Shown here in pieces: positions 6,785 through 15,564 of a DNA stretch of 51,043 bases. Every line of letters begins with the position of its first letter. The first letter of the stretch is position 1. Made by a program: the position numbers and the translations under genes. Origin of the DNA: an uncultured Clostridia bacterium (GTDB taxonomy: Bacteria; Bacillota; Clostridia; Oscillospirales; CAG-272); assembly GCA_947625805.1 (NCBI GenBank), contig CANQPT010000001.1, positions 1-51,043 on the forward strand, given 5' to 3'. The notes beneath the pieces are model-generated. The model did no database searches. It saw only the letters and a program-made list of their open reading frames with translations, and was not told the DNA's origin.

Positions 6785-7627
6785 TCACAGCACCTCCGTT
6801 TTGTGCCGGGTCACGTGGCAGTTGATATTGACCGCGCACGGCATACCCGCGATATGAGTGGGCAGGCTCTCAATATTCAGACCGATCGCCGTCGTCCGCC
6901 CGCCAAAGCCCTGCGGGCCGATGCCCAGCGCATTGATCTTTTCCAACATTTCGCACTCGAGTTCGGCATAATACGGATCAGGATGATGAGAGTCCAATGG
7001 ACGCAACAACGCTTTCTTGGCAAGCAGGGCGCATTTGTCAAACGTACCGCCGATGCCCACGCCGACTACCATCGGCGGGCAAGGATTGGGTCCTGCTGTT
7101 TCCACTGTTTCGAGAATAAAGTCCTTGATCCCCTCAAGGCCCGCAGAGGGCTTGAACATACGGATCATGCTCATGTTTTCACTGCCGAAGCCCTTGGGCG
7201 CCACCGTGATCTTCAACCGATCACCGGGCACGATTTCGGTATAGAGCATGGCGGGGGTGTTGTCACCTGTGTTGCCCCGGCGAATGGGGTCTGCCACCAC
7301 GCTTTTGCGCAGATAACCGTTTTGGTATCCGCGGCGCACGCCCTCATCGACCGCCTCGGTAAGCGAGCCGCCCGTGATATGCAGATCCTGCCCGATCTCC
7401 AAAAACACGCATGCCATGCCGGTGTCCTGACAGATGGGTACGCACTCCCGGTCGGCGATCCCGTAATTCTCTATGATGTTGTCGAGTACACCGCAGGCGA
7501 TCTGCCCGTCCTCCCGCGCACGGAACGCGCACAGCGCTGCGCGGACGTCCTCCGGCAGATGTTGGTTTGCTTCAATACACAACCGCTCGACGGTATCGAT
7601 GATCTCTTTGATATTGATCTCGCGCAT
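6785..7627 (-). CDS. Fumarate hydratase, alpha (N-terminal) subunit, Fe-S type
   Basis: This 280-residue protein carries the catalytic [4Fe-4S] domain of class I fumarase: CQDTGMACVF with the first cluster Cys, the GNTGDNTPAML segment, AGPNPCPPMVVGVGIGGTFDKC, and a late GPQGFGGRTTAIG segment. It pairs with the beta subunit at 6208-6783, the split form usual in anaerobes and archaea. The gene follows the fumarate-reductase-like flavoprotein gene by 9 bp. Together they would supply fumarate from malate to the reductase. The cluster is oxygen-labile, consistent with a strict anaerobe. Confidence 0.92.
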   Translation of the reverse strand: MREINIKEIIDTVERLCIEANQHLPEDVRAALCAFRAREDGQIACGVLDNIIENYGIADRECVPICQDTGMACVFLEIGQDLHITGGSLTEAVDEGVRRGYQNGYLRKSVVADPIRRGNTGDNTPAMLYTEIVPGDRLKITVAPKGFGSENMSMIRMFKPSAGLEGIKDFILETVETAGPNPCPPMVVGVGIGGTFDKCALLAKKALLRPLDSHHPDPYYAELECEMLEKINALGIGPQGFGGRTTAIGLNIESLPTHIAGMPCAVNINCHVTRHKTEVL

Positions 7628-7636
7628 TTCTCTCTC

Positions 7637-9238
7637 CTATCTTGCCTTGCGGGCATAATTCGGCAACAGAAGGGGTGAAAGTCCGTCACCTGCAAGTCCT
7701 GCCTCGGAAAGTTGCTCGGCATAAGTGTGGATATGGTCAAGATTCAGTTTCCCGACCGTGACCTCTTTGGCCCTCTCGGCGGCTGCTTTTCCCGCGCCGC
7801 GCCCGAACACGATGATATCGAGCAGCGAGTTGCCCATCAGACGGTTGCGCCCGTGGATGCCGCCGACCACCTCGCCCGCCGCCAGCAGGTTGCCTACCGA
7901 TTTGGTAAAGCCGGCGGCATCGATCTCCAGTCCCCCGTTCTGATAGTGCAGGGTCGGATAGACCAAAATCGGGGTGGTGCGCATATCAATGCCGTAATTT
8001 AAGTACATACGGAGCATGGCGGGAATGCGGCGCTCAATCGTGCCCGCACCTCCAATACGCTCGATCATCGGGGTATCTAACCACACCCCGCTGCCAAGCG
8101 GCGTGTCCACCCCCTTGCCCCTCTCGGAGCATTCGCGGATGATGGCCGCCGCCGCGACGTCGCGAGTCTCGAGCGGGTGCATAAACGCCTCGCCCTCGCA
8201 GTTGACCAGCATCGCGCCCAGCGAGCGCACCTTTTCGGTGACCAGCGCACCGTAGATCTGCGACGGGAATGCTACGCCGGTCGGGTGATATTGAATAGTA
8301 TCCTGATAGAGCAGCGGCACGCCCGCACGGTAGCCCAGCACAAGACCGTCCGCGGTCGCACCGTAGTGATTGGAGGTGGGAAAGCCCTGATAGTGCAGTC
8401 TGCCCGCCCCGCCGGTCGCCAAAATTACGGTTTTTGCCCGAGCGACCAGATATTCGTCGGTCTCCATGTTGAGCAACACCGCGCCCGCCGCGTTGCCGTT
8501 CTCGTCTTTCAACAATTCCACGGCGGAAGTGAACTCGATGACCGGGATCCCACGGTTAAGCACCTCGTCGCGCAGGGTGCGCATGATCTCCGCTCCCGAA
8601 TAGTCCTTGCAGGCGTGCATCCGCTTGCGGGACGTGCCGCCGCCGTGGGTGGTGACCATGTTGCCCTGAGCGTCCTTGTCGAACATCACGCCCAGATCGT
8701 TTAACCACCGGATGGCGTCGGGCGCTTCCATGACCAGACGGCGCAGCAACTCCGGGCGGGCGGCAAAATGCCCGCCGCCAAATGCGTCCAAATAGTGCTG
8801 CACGGGAGAGTCGTTCGGCTGATCGGCCGCCTGAATGCCGCCCTCCGCCATCATGGTATTGGCATCCCCGATGCGCAGTTTGGTGACCATCATAACCTGT
8901 GCGCCCGCCGCGTGAGCTTGGATGGCGGCAGACGCGCCGGCACCGCCTCCGCCGATGATCAGCACGTCGGCGTCGCAGTCGATTCTGTCAAGGTCGATCT
9001 GCTCGTTTAGCAGTCGACTGTTGGTATGTAATAGCCGCCCCAGTTCTTTGGGCACTTTTTGTCCCTTGTTGGGGCCGATGGCGATGGTGTCAAAGGCGTC
9101 CTCGCGATAATCGGGATGGAATGCCGCAAGCAGTTGTTCCTTTTGCTCCGCGCTCATGCGCTCCGGCTCTGTGCCCATGCGCGCATCTCTTGTCGCCTCT
9201 ACCTTGCGCACCGAGGCGTTCATTTGCTCTGTGTACAC
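7637..9238 (-). CDS. Fumarate reductase/succinate dehydrogenase-type flavoprotein, soluble
   Basis: This 533-residue flavoprotein has the FAD-binding GGGGAGAS loop (about 96-103), a fumarate-reductase active-site set (HGGGTSRKR, QYHPTG, TEKVRSLGA keeping Glu and Arg, HYQNGGLEID, GGIHGRNRLMGNSLLD) and a C-terminal helical tail. The His that binds FAD covalently in membrane SdhA/FrdA is absent: the segment reads DANTMMAEGG. FAD is therefore probably non-covalent, as in TfrA-type thiol:fumarate reductases. An ~88-residue N-terminal extension precedes the FAD domain. The start is a GTG 4-5 bp after AGGGGGAG. It should pair with the Fe-S subunit encoded just upstream; no cytochrome b anchor is encoded. 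L-aspartate oxidase is less likely, given adjacent fumarase. Confidence 0.82.
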   Translation of the reverse strand: MYTEQMNASVRKVEATRDARMGTEPERMSAEQKEQLLAAFHPDYREDAFDTIAIGPNKGQKVPKELGRLLHTNSRLLNEQIDLDRIDCDADVLIIGGGGAGASAAIQAHAAGAQVMMVTKLRIGDANTMMAEGGIQAADQPNDSPVQHYLDAFGGGHFAARPELLRRLVMEAPDAIRWLNDLGVMFDKDAQGNMVTTHGGGTSRKRMHACKDYSGAEIMRTLRDEVLNRGIPVIEFTSAVELLKDENGNAAGAVLLNMETDEYLVARAKTVILATGGAGRLHYQGFPTSNHYGATADGLVLGYRAGVPLLYQDTIQYHPTGVAFPSQIYGALVTEKVRSLGAMLVNCEGEAFMHPLETRDVAAAAIIRECSERGKGVDTPLGSGVWLDTPMIERIGGAGTIERRIPAMLRMYLNYGIDMRTTPILVYPTLHYQNGGLEIDAAGFTKSVGNLLAAGEVVGGIHGRNRLMGNSLLDIIVFGRGAGKAAAERAKEVTVGKLNLDHIHTYAEQLSEAGLAGDGLSPLLLPNYARKAR

Positions 9239-9249
9239 GGCTCTCCCCC

Positions 9250-9921
9250 TTACTTCTCGATCTCTCGGTTGTTGTATAATTCTTGGATCTCGTCGATCGG
9301 TTTCTGCATGATCTTCTCGATCAGCTCGTCATATTGTCCTGCATTAATCTCGGCGACCCGCTCGGTCAGATGCTTGCTCTCGGGTGCGATATACTTTCCG
9401 GTCAGACGTCTTGCAAGCAGTCCCACCATCGGATGGGAAATGCCCGCAGGACAGCGCATGACGCAACACCCGCATCCCACGCAATCAAAGGACTCCTCCG
9501 CACATTTTGCAAAATCGCCGCGCTGGGCGTATGCGATATACTGCATGACGTTCAAGCCCTGCGTACAAGCCTTGGTACAGGCGTTGCATCCGATGCAGGC
9601 GTAGATCTCGGGATAGAGCTGCATCATCACCTGCTGTTCGGGGCGAAGGGCGTTGATCTCGTAGGTGCGCTTGTCGGCCGGGAAAAAGGGAATGCTTGCG
9701 ATATACATGCCCTCCTGCACCTGAGTCTGACAGGCAAGACAGGTTTTCAGCTCGTTTTTTCCCTTGATCCGGTAGACGGTCGCGCAGGCACCGCAAAAGC
9801 CATGCCGGCAACCGCAGCCGCGCTTGAGCGTATAGCCCGCATATTCCATTGCACACAGGATCGTAAGATCAGCGGGCACGCTGTACTTTTTTCCGTATAA
9901 ATAGATATTTACCGTTTCCAT
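9250..9921 (-). CDS. Fumarate reductase-like iron-sulfur subunit (2Fe-2S plus two 4Fe-4S)
   Basis: This 223-residue protein has an N-terminal plant-type [2Fe-2S] domain (RGCGCRHGFCGAC, Cys 36, 38, 43, 46, plus Cys 61 and 64) and two C-x2-C-x2-C-x3-C motifs for [4Fe-4S] clusters (109-119 and 147-157). This is the wire that passes electrons to the flavoprotein. Unlike methanogen TfrB it lacks the C-terminal CCG heterodisulfide domain; a separate HdrB is encoded in the same operon instead. I chose the ATG at 9919-9921 because GAGGA lies 4 bp upstream; an in-frame TTG at 9936 would add five residues. The partner producing electrons is not identifiable from the gene alone, but the upstream Hdr/Flx genes are the obvious candidates. 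Confidence 0.85.
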   Translation of the reverse strand: METVNIYLYGKKYSVPADLTILCAMEYAGYTLKRGCGCRHGFCGACATVYRIKGKNELKTCLACQTQVQEGMYIASIPFFPADKRTYEINALRPEQQVMMQLYPEIYACIGCNACTKACTQGLNVMQYIAYAQRGDFAKCAEESFDCVGCGCCVMRCPAGISHPMVGLLARRLTGKYIAPESKHLTERVAEINAGQYDELIEKIMQKPIDEIQELYNNREIEK

Positions 9922-9932
9922 GCTATCCTCTT

Positions 9933-10778
9933 TCAATACTCATCCGGCAGGGCGTCAATCTCATCGCAGCGAAAGACCGGACCGTCCTTGCAAACATATT
10001 TGGAACCGATGTTGCACCTGCCGCATTTGCCCACGCCGCATTTCATGCGCAGTTCAAGGGTGGTATATACTTGTTTTTTGGAAAAGCCCATTTCCATGAG
10101 CGTTTCCAGCGAAAAGCGGATCATGATCGGCGGGCCGCACAAAAGAGCGGTCTTATCGCTCGAAAAGCCCAGTTCTTTCAGATAAGCGGGCACAAAGCCC
10201 ACATGACCGTCCCAGCCGTCTTCGGCGCGGTCTATGGTGAGATGGACGTTCACCCCGTCTGCTTTGGACCAAACCCCGGTGATCTCGTCATATTTGACCA
10301 GATCCTCTTTCGAGCGCGAGCCGTAGAGAATATCAACCGTGCCGTAATCCGCGCGATGATCTGACACATAGCCGATCACCGATCGCAGGGGCGCAAGGCC
10401 GATCCCGCCCGCGACAAAGAGCAGGTCCTTGCCCCTCAATTCGCTTTCCACGGGAAAATGATTGCCGTATGGCCCGCGTACGGTGATCTGATCGCCCACC
10501 GAGAGCGAATGCAAATGATCGGTCAGCATACCACACCGTTTGATGGAAAACTCCTGATAGTCCTGTACGGTCGGTGAAGACGTGATGGAGAACATTCCCT
10601 CGCTCACACCGGGCACGCACAGCATGGCGCACTGACCGGGCATATGCTCAAATAGTTTTCCGCCGCCCGGCGCACACACGCGAAAACTCTTGACGTCCGG
10701 GGTCTCGGTACGGATATCCGTGATCACGCCCACCTGAGGAATGAGCACATCCCGCCCGGAACAGTTACATCCGCTCAT
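9933..10778 (-). CDS. flxA: FlxA-like FAD/NAD(P)-binding oxidoreductase (hydrogenase gamma type)
   Basis: This 281-residue protein has a ferredoxin-NADP reductase fold. It shows an FAD-binding beta-barrel with FSITSSPT, an NAD(P)-binding lobe with GGIGLAPLRSVI and LLCGPPIM, and a C-terminal [2Fe-2S] site (MKCGVGKCGRCNIG with a further Cys at CKDGP). In FlxABCD-HdrABC complexes the equivalent subunit oxidises NAD(P)H and feeds electrons to HdrA through FlxD (established for sulfate reducers and some Clostridia). It starts in a 4-bp overlap with the preceding Fe-S gene. Dihydroorotate dehydrogenase electron-transfer and sulfite reductase AsrB proteins share this fold, but the context decides for FlxA. 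Confidence 0.85.
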   Translation of the reverse strand: MSGCNCSGRDVLIPQVGVITDIRTETPDVKSFRVCAPGGGKLFEHMPGQCAMLCVPGVSEGMFSITSSPTVQDYQEFSIKRCGMLTDHLHSLSVGDQITVRGPYGNHFPVESELRGKDLLFVAGGIGLAPLRSVIGYVSDHRADYGTVDILYGSRSKEDLVKYDEITGVWSKADGVNVHLTIDRAEDGWDGHVGFVPAYLKELGFSSDKTALLCGPPIMIRFSLETLMEMGFSKKQVYTTLELRMKCGVGKCGRCNIGSKYVCKDGPVFRCDEIDALPDEY

Positions 10779-11812
10779 TTTTTCGCCTCCTTTTCAAAGG
10801 CCTTGATGACTTTGACGATATTTAAGCCCGACGGGCACTGCTCCACACAACGCCCGCAGCCGACGCAGGAATACATTCCGTCGTTGTTGGCCGGGAAATA
10901 GACCAGTTTGTGCATAAACCGCTGACGGAAGCGCTGCATCTGCGAGGTACGGTTGTTGCCGTGCGCCATCATGGTAAAGTCGGAATACATACACGAGTCC
11001 CAGCAACGAAAACGCTGCACGCCGTTCCCGGTGTCATAATCGCGAATGTCGTAGCACTGGCAGGTCGGACAGGCAAAGGTGCAGGCGCCGCAGGCAAGAC
11101 AGGGGCGGTAGAGTTTCTCCCACAAAGGAGAGGCAAAGCGCGCCTCGGTCGCGTCGCCGTTCCAGCCGTCGAGAAAGAGATTTGCATAGGGAAGTCGGTC
11201 GATGATCTCGCGTGCCGCCGTCTGTTCGGCGGCAAGGCGCTGTTCATCGGCATCGTCGGTCTTGCCCAAGAGATCCAGACGATCGGTCAGCGCCTGCCCT
11301 TTCGGGGTGTTTGCACGCCAATACAGGGTCCCGTCGGTCAGCCATACGGTCACGTCCCCGCCCGGCTCGGCGCAGTCAACGCCGAAAGTACGGCAGAAAC
11401 AGCTCTCTTCCGGCTCACGGCAGGCAAATGCGATCACTGTGCCATGCTCCCGGCGGGCGGCATAAAAACTGTCGACCGGATCGCTCAAAAACACCCGATC
11501 CAGTACGTCCAAACCGCGCAGATCGCACCCACGCACACCGAATACCACAAAATCACGCTCGGCAAGCGCTTGGGCAGTTACGGTCAGGTTTCCCTCCCGC
11601 CAATCACAAGTGTAAAGGGGCTCGCACTGAGGGAAGAATAAGTCCTTCGGACTTTTGGCGGTTTTGAGCGTGTCAAGGTCAACCTCGGTTTGTGTGTTCC
11701 ACAAGGCAAAGTTGGTCTTGCCCGCACGTTTTACCGGAAGAAAGAGATCGGCAACCTGTGCGATCGCGGCATACAGGCGAGGCAATTCCTCGCGGCTAAG
11801 TCTTTGCGTCAC
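10775..11812 (-). CDS. Flx-type 4Fe-4S dicluster protein (AsrA/hydrogenase-associated family)
   Basis: This 345-residue cytoplasmic Fe-S protein has an N-terminal domain typical of anaerobic sulfite reductase subunit A and hydrogenase-linked dicluster proteins (FGVRGCDLRGLDVLDRVF; FACREPEESCFC). A C-terminal two-cluster ferredoxin module follows: CLACGACTFACPTCQC and CVGCGRCVEQCPSG. In Flx clusters such a protein sits between FlxA and the Hdr subunits and probably carries electrons. Which of FlxB or FlxC it equals I leave open. It overlaps both neighbours by 4 bp. Confidence 0.8.
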   Translation of the reverse strand: MTQRLSREELPRLYAAIAQVADLFLPVKRAGKTNFALWNTQTEVDLDTLKTAKSPKDLFFPQCEPLYTCDWREGNLTVTAQALAERDFVVFGVRGCDLRGLDVLDRVFLSDPVDSFYAARREHGTVIAFACREPEESCFCRTFGVDCAEPGGDVTVWLTDGTLYWRANTPKGQALTDRLDLLGKTDDADEQRLAAEQTAAREIIDRLPYANLFLDGWNGDATEARFASPLWEKLYRPCLACGACTFACPTCQCYDIRDYDTGNGVQRFRCWDSCMYSDFTMMAHGNNRTSQMQRFRQRFMHKLVYFPANNDGMYSCVGCGRCVEQCPSGLNIVKVIKAFEKEAKK

Positions 11813-12771
11813 TCGTTGCCTCCTTTTCCGGCTTCCGGCTCGATATCATGCTCGGTATAAGCGGTCAGGGGAGACACGGTGCTCGTGTCCTCTCCCGCCT
11901 GATATTCCCCGTAAAAGGCGTCCATATCCTTGATCAGTTTGCGGTTGAGCAGATGCAGCGGGATCCCCTGCGGGCAGACTCTGCTGCACTCCCCGCAGTC
12001 GGTGCATCGCCCCGCCACGTGAAAGGCGCGAATGATGTGAAACATCTTTTCCTCAAATTCGGTCGCATTTGCTTTCTGCACCGAGTCAAACGCGTTGCCG
12101 TCAAACACGCACTTGCGGCAGTTGCACACCGGACAGACGTTCCGGCAGGCGTTACAGCGGATACATTTGGACAATTCCGCCTGAAAGAAGGCATACCGCT
12201 CCTTCGAGGTCATTTGTTCCAGTTCCGTCACCTTTGCAAATCGGTCGGTATCGGTGGTGTCCGCACTTTCGCCGATCACCTCGTCGGCTACCCGGTGTTC
12301 CTTGCCCTTACAGGCGTGGCAGCGCTCGAGCATGGCGTCGGAATAGGGGCAGGACTTTTCTCCGTACAAAGTCTTTACGGTAAGGGTATCGCCCGCATCC
12401 TCCACGTCTAAAATGCCCTTGATACCCAGTTCGTGCAGGCGCTCGACAGTAATCTTGCCCTTGCAGCCCACGCCGATGATATAGGTCTTGCCGCGGTCGA
12501 TCCTGTGCTCCTTGCACAGTTGATTGAAGCTGTACGTGTCACAGGGCTTGAGAAAAGCCAGGGTCTTGCCCTCGAGGGCGGAGGACTCGATGAGATATTT
12601 GCTTAAATTCGCCCCACAGAAACAGTTGTAAACAAATTCGTTCAGTTCTTCCCCGCTCTCGAAAAACGCAGGCTCCGGACCAAAGGGGGTGTCTGTTGCG
12701 CGCCAGCCGAGCACGCGGGACACCGTGCCGTCTGCCAGCAGCGCCTTTGCCCGTTCGATCAATTCTTGCAT
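11809..12771 (-). CDS. Flx-type iron-sulfur protein (F420-hydrogenase beta/FdhB-like)
   Basis: This 320-residue protein has an N-terminal part with scattered Cys motifs (NCFCGANLSKYL, LKPCDTYS, GVGCKGK, CHACKGKEH), similar to the beta subunit family of F420-dependent hydrogenases and formate dehydrogenases. A ferredoxin domain follows with CIRCNACRNVCPVCNCRKC and CTDCGECSRVCPQG. It is the second of two large Fe-S proteins in the Flx module and overlaps the FlxD-like gene by 13 bp. The role is presumably electron relay within the complex; a flavin site is possible but not obvious. Confidence 0.78.
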   Translation of the reverse strand: MQELIERAKALLADGTVSRVLGWRATDTPFGPEPAFFESGEELNEFVYNCFCGANLSKYLIESSALEGKTLAFLKPCDTYSFNQLCKEHRIDRGKTYIIGVGCKGKITVERLHELGIKGILDVEDAGDTLTVKTLYGEKSCPYSDAMLERCHACKGKEHRVADEVIGESADTTDTDRFAKVTELEQMTSKERYAFFQAELSKCIRCNACRNVCPVCNCRKCVFDGNAFDSVQKANATEFEEKMFHIIRAFHVAGRCTDCGECSRVCPQGIPLHLLNRKLIKDMDAFYGEYQAGEDTSTVSPLTAYTEHDIEPEAGKGGNE

Positions 12772-13199
12772 CGCAGGTCCTCCAATCGGGTGTTTTTACC
12801 GAGCGCTCGGATATGTTCCACAAACTCGTTCATGGTCTCGGCGAATTTTGCGCCCTCGGCTGCGGACACCCATTCCACCCGCACGCGTCCGCGCTCTAGA
12901 CCGACAAATTCCATCAGGGAAATCAGCGAAGCCATGCGGCGGCGGGTATAATAATTTCCGGTGGAGTAATGACAGTCTCCCGGGTGGCATCCGCACAGGA
13001 TCACCCCGTCCGCGCCCTTTTCAAAGGTGCGCAGAATAAACATGGGATTGACCCTGCAGGAACAGGGTACGCGGATGATCTTGACCTCGGCGGGATACTT
13101 CATGCGGCTGCTGCCGGCAAGATCCGCGCCCGCATAACTGCACCAGTTGCAGCAAAACGCGGCGATTACCGGCCGAAAATCCCGATCGTCTATCGACAT
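12759..13199 (-). CDS. flxD: MvhD/FlxD-like electron-transfer subunit
   Basis: This 146-residue protein matches the MvhD family: an N-terminal CCNWCSYAGADLAG motif, then VPCSCRVNPMFILRTFEKGADGVILCGC in family-typical order, with GDCHY following. These Cys ligands carry a [2Fe-2S] cluster that links the electron-donating module to HdrA (established for MvhD). I chose the ATG at 13197-13199, which overlaps the HdrA stop and starts with the conserved region; a longer frame to 13289 would run inside hdrA. The length equals that of known MvhD. Its position between HdrA and the Flx Fe-S genes fits a bridging subunit. Confidence 0.88.
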   Translation of the reverse strand: MSIDDRDFRPVIAAFCCNWCSYAGADLAGSSRMKYPAEVKIIRVPCSCRVNPMFILRTFEKGADGVILCGCHPGDCHYSTGNYYTRRRMASLISLMEFVGLERGRVRVEWVSAAEGAKFAETMNEFVEHIRALGKNTRLEDLRCKN

Positions 13200-15178
13200 A
13201 TCGCATCCACCTCCGCTATCAGTTGTCTGTTGGAAAAGCCCTGCAGATCCATCGCGCCCGACGGGCAGGTCACGGTACACGCGCCGCATCCCTGACAGAG
13301 CGCGTTGTTGACCACCGCAATCCGACGCTCACCGCGCACGCCGTGGTCGTTTACCTCTCTCTGCTCGTAGGAGATCGCCCCGTACGGACAGACATTCGCG
13401 CAGGCCGAACAGCCGTTGCAAAGCAGTTGGTCCGAGTGGGCGGTACATGGGTTGGTGGTCAGCCTGTCCTTGGCAAGAAGACCGATCACCTTGGCCGCGC
13501 ACGCCCCCGCCTGCGAGACCGTCTCTGGAATGTCCTTTGGCCCCTGACTGACGCCGGACAAATAGACGCCGGCGGTCGGGGACTCCACCGGGCGCAGCTT
13601 GGGGTGCGCCTCGGTCAAAAAGTCGTTGGTATCGATGCTTGCGGTCAGCATGGATGCAAGACGCCGCGCCGACGGATCCGGCTCGATGGCGGTGGCAAGC
13701 ACCACCATGTCCGCCGTAATCTCCACAGCTTTGCCGTCGATTAAATCCGAGCCGGACACCCGCAGACGTCCGTCGGGAAGCGGGGCTACCTTGCCCACCT
13801 GACCTTTGATATAATTCACGCCGTACTGCTCTACCGCCCTGCGGTAAAACTCGTCGAAATTCTTGCCCGGTGTGCGCACGTCGATATAAAAGACGGTCAC
13901 GTTCACATCGGGATATTTGTCACGGATGAGCATCGCGTGTTTGGCGGTGTACATACAGCAGATTTTCGAGCAGTAACTCTTTCCTCGCCCGTCCGAGCAA
14001 CGGCTGCCCACACACTGAATGAACACCATCTCTCGGGGCATTCTTCCGTCCGATAGACGCTCGAGGTGCCCGCCGGTCGGCCCCGCCGCGTTCATGATGC
14101 GCTCGAGTTCCAGCGAGGTAATCACGTCCTTGCTCTGATCGTAGGCATATTCGCCGAAACGGTCGAGTTTGATGGTATCAAAGCCTGTAGCGACCACAAT
14201 CGCACCGTACTTTTCGCTGACAATTTCATCGCTCTGTGTGTAATCAATCGCGCCCGCCGCGCAAACCGTTTGACAAAGACCGCACTTGCCGGTCTTGAAT
14301 TTGATGCAGTGCTCACGGTCGATAACCGGCACGTTGGGAATGGCCTGGGCAAAGGGCGTGTAGATGGCGCTACGTGTACCCAGGGCGCGGTTGAACTCGT
14401 CCGGCGTTTTCCGTGAGGGACACTTTTCCTGACACAGACCGCAGCCGGTGCATTTGTCCATGTCCACGCTACGCGCGTGCTTGCGGATATCAACCGTGAA
14501 ATCCCCGACAAACCCGGTCACCCGCTCAACCTCGCTGTAGGTGAAAATACGGATATTCGGATGAGCTGCCGCCTCCACCATTTTAGGGGTCAGAATGCAC
14601 GCCGAGCAGTCGAGGGTGGGAAAAGTTTTATCAAGTTGGGCCATTCTTCCTCCGATGGAGGGATTTTTCTCCACGATGTCCACCGGGTAGCCCGCCTCAG
14701 CGATATCAAGGGCTGTCTGAATGCCCGCGATCCCGCCGCCGATGACCAGCGCACGTTTGGTCACCTGACTGTGCCCTGCGGCAAGCGGTGTGTTGAGATG
14801 CACCTTAGCGATGGCGGCACGGGCGAGAATGATCGCCTTTTGGGTGGCCTCTTCCATATCTTTATGAATCCAGGAGCAGTGCTCGCGGATGTTGGCGATC
14901 TCCACCATGTAGGGATTAAGCCCCGCCCGCTCGGCACACTTACGGAAAGTGGCTTCGTGCATACGCGGAGAGCAGGAGCATACCACGATACCGGTCAACC
15001 CCTTGTCCCGGATGGCAGAGGCGATCAGCGCCTGTCCCGCCTCCGAACACATATACGGATAGTCCTGCGCGTGGACCACGCCCGGCTCTTTCGCTGCCGC
15101 TTCCACCACCCGTAACACGTCCACGGTCGCGGCGATATTCGTGCCGCAATGGCAGACAAACACTCCGATTTTTTGCAC
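13190..15178 (-). CDS. hdrA: HdrA: bifurcating-type heterodisulfide reductase flavoprotein subunit
   Basis: This 662-residue protein has an N-terminal CHCGTN motif, a thioredoxin-reductase-like FAD domain with GGGIAGIQ (147-154) and IVEKNPSIGGRMAQLDKTFP, an inserted ferredoxin part (CTGCGLCQEKCP near 243-254; CIKFKTGKCGLCQTVC near 291-306), and two C-terminal [4Fe-4S] motifs (CNGCSACANVCP; CQGCGACTVTCP). This is the full HdrA layout in which FAD bifurcates electrons between a high-potential acceptor through HdrCB and ferredoxin (established for the family). The start is GTG after AGGAGG, 5 bp past the hdrC stop. Bifurcation in this organism is inferred. Confidence 0.93.
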   Translation of the reverse strand: MQKIGVFVCHCGTNIAATVDVLRVVEAAAKEPGVVHAQDYPYMCSEAGQALIASAIRDKGLTGIVVCSCSPRMHEATFRKCAERAGLNPYMVEIANIREHCSWIHKDMEEATQKAIILARAAIAKVHLNTPLAAGHSQVTKRALVIGGGIAGIQTALDIAEAGYPVDIVEKNPSIGGRMAQLDKTFPTLDCSACILTPKMVEAAAHPNIRIFTYSEVERVTGFVGDFTVDIRKHARSVDMDKCTGCGLCQEKCPSRKTPDEFNRALGTRSAIYTPFAQAIPNVPVIDREHCIKFKTGKCGLCQTVCAAGAIDYTQSDEIVSEKYGAIVVATGFDTIKLDRFGEYAYDQSKDVITSLELERIMNAAGPTGGHLERLSDGRMPREMVFIQCVGSRCSDGRGKSYCSKICCMYTAKHAMLIRDKYPDVNVTVFYIDVRTPGKNFDEFYRRAVEQYGVNYIKGQVGKVAPLPDGRLRVSGSDLIDGKAVEITADMVVLATAIEPDPSARRLASMLTASIDTNDFLTEAHPKLRPVESPTAGVYLSGVSQGPKDIPETVSQAGACAAKVIGLLAKDRLTTNPCTAHSDQLLCNGCSACANVCPYGAISYEQREVNDHGVRGERRIAVVNNALCQGCGACTVTCPSGAMDLQGFSNRQLIAEVDAICR

Positions 15179-15183
15179 GCGTA

Positions 15184-15564
15184 TTACCTCCTGTATCTTC
15201 TGAATGCACTGACCAACAACTGCTGGGGTAGCTCGTCATCCAGCAATTCCGGAATTTCCTCCGGCGTAAGAAACGCCTGCCCGCGTGCGCGTACTACGCA
15301 CTGGCGTACCGCGTCGATCAACCGCCCCGGACGAACGTCCCGCGGGCAACGCTCAACGCAGGCAAAGCAGGATAAGCACTTGTGCAGGGTGTTCGAGGAT
15401 AACAACAGATCGCTCTGCCCCTTGGCCAAACACGAGGCAAACTGATGGGGTTTGATATCCATTTCCCCGGCGACAGGACAGGCGGCGGTACATTTGCCGC
15501 ACTTCATGCACTTGCGAGGGTCCGCACCGCTGATCTCCATGATCCGTTCGGTTAATTCGCTCAC
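15184..15564 (-). CDS. hdrC: HdrC: heterodisulfide reductase Fe-S subunit
   Basis: This 126-residue protein has two [4Fe-4S] motifs (CMKCGKCTAACPVAG and CLSCFACVERCPRD) and the short C-terminal helix usual for HdrC, which passes electrons from HdrA to HdrB. Its start overlaps the hdrB stop by 4 bp and its last codons contain the AGGAGG that drives hdrA. Length and order (hdrB-hdrC-hdrA) fit a stoichiometric complex. Confidence 0.92.
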   Translation of the reverse strand: MSELTERIMEISGADPRKCMKCGKCTAACPVAGEMDIKPHQFASCLAKGQSDLLLSSNTLHKCLSCFACVERCPRDVRPGRLIDAVRQCVVRARGQAFLTPEEIPELLDDELPQQLLVSAFRRYRR

